Assembly (NCBI RefSeq): GCF_019645815.1
Contig: NZ_CP080997.1
Location: 992,001 to 1,056,000, forward strand
Source: Mycolicibacter heraklionensis
GTDB taxonomy: Bacteria; Actinomycetota; Actinomycetes; Mycobacteriales; Mycobacteriaceae
Direction of reading: 5' to 3'
DNA length: 64,000 nt
Positions 63,993 to 64,000 of this stretch are shown in pieces. Both the position numbers and the translations under genes were made by a program. How positions within the stretch are numbered: position 1 is the first letter of the stretch; each line of letters opens with the position of its first letter. The notes under the pieces were generated by a model. It was not told the origin of the DNA. It did no database searches and saw only the letters and a program-made list of their open reading frames with translations.

Positions 63993-64000
63993 GTCGTTGG

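Overview
The window is high-GC mycobacterial chromosome. The order ku / ligD / fumarylacetoacetase-like / F420-type oxidoreductase ... fpg-like glycosylase / SDR / pgi / chorismate mutase / uvrD1 / M23 peptidase / sucCD / F420-type oxidoreductase / 34 kDa-antigen-like / perM-like / purN / purH ... Mg-chelatase-like / VWA matches, from memory, the Mycobacterium tuberculosis block Rv0937c-Rv0959. PGRS repeats, a PPE protein and leaderless starts (TANNNT about 6-8 nt before the start codon) also point to Mycobacteriaceae. Several PGRS modules carry a Sec signal peptide instead of a PE domain. This, with a complete Mrp antiporter, suggests a non-tuberculous species, perhaps of the M. terrae / Mycolicibacter group (inference).

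Layout. 1-508: the end of a VapC-like PIN toxin and a collapsed alpha/beta-hydrolase gene. 584-4758: divergent ku and ligD (NHEJ repair) plus an FAH-family enzyme. 4775-24531: an accessory island inserted in the conserved order. It holds three secreted PGRS + GH5 (endoglycoceramidase-like) glycosidases, an AurF-type diiron oxygenase coupled to a DUF4873 protein, three large ATP-binding LuxR (LAL) regulators and some small envelope proteins. An F420-type oxidoreductase of the core order lies inside it. 24591-26252: DNA glycosylase and SDR. 25.5-28.2 kb: a sulfate permease pair (cysT, cysW) without its ATPase or binding protein, preceded by a leaderless Cys-Cys-Arg-ending leader peptide. 28.6-45.0 kb: core metabolism and repair (pgi, chorismate mutase, uvrD1, M23 peptidase, sucCD, thiolase-like, perM-like, purNH).

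45.1-53.9 kb: a small membrane protein, a D-aminoacylase-like amidohydrolase with its TetR regulator, an HSL-type esterase, a MoxR/Mg-chelatase ATPase coupled to a VWA protein, and a PPE protein ending in a SHOCT domain. 54.3-62.3 kb: a NarL-type two-component system followed by a six-gene Mrp Na+/H+ antiporter operon in which every junction is a 4-bp overlap. 62.2-64.0 kb: a methyltransferase and three small envelope-type proteins running to the window edge.

How they work together. Ku, LigD and UvrD1 form the mycobacterial end-joining set. SucCD, Pgi, PurNH and chorismate mutase are housekeeping. The island reads as a secreted glycan or glycolipid hydrolase system with MalT-like regulators next to it. 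The most interesting signals are the candidate cysteine-responsive attenuator ahead of cysTW, the signal-peptide/PGRS/GH5 fusions with a tandem duplication that looks homogenised, the PPE-SHOCT fusion, and nested palindromes plus CRP-like sites at divergent promoters. I saw no tRNA, rRNA, CRISPR array or insertion sequence.
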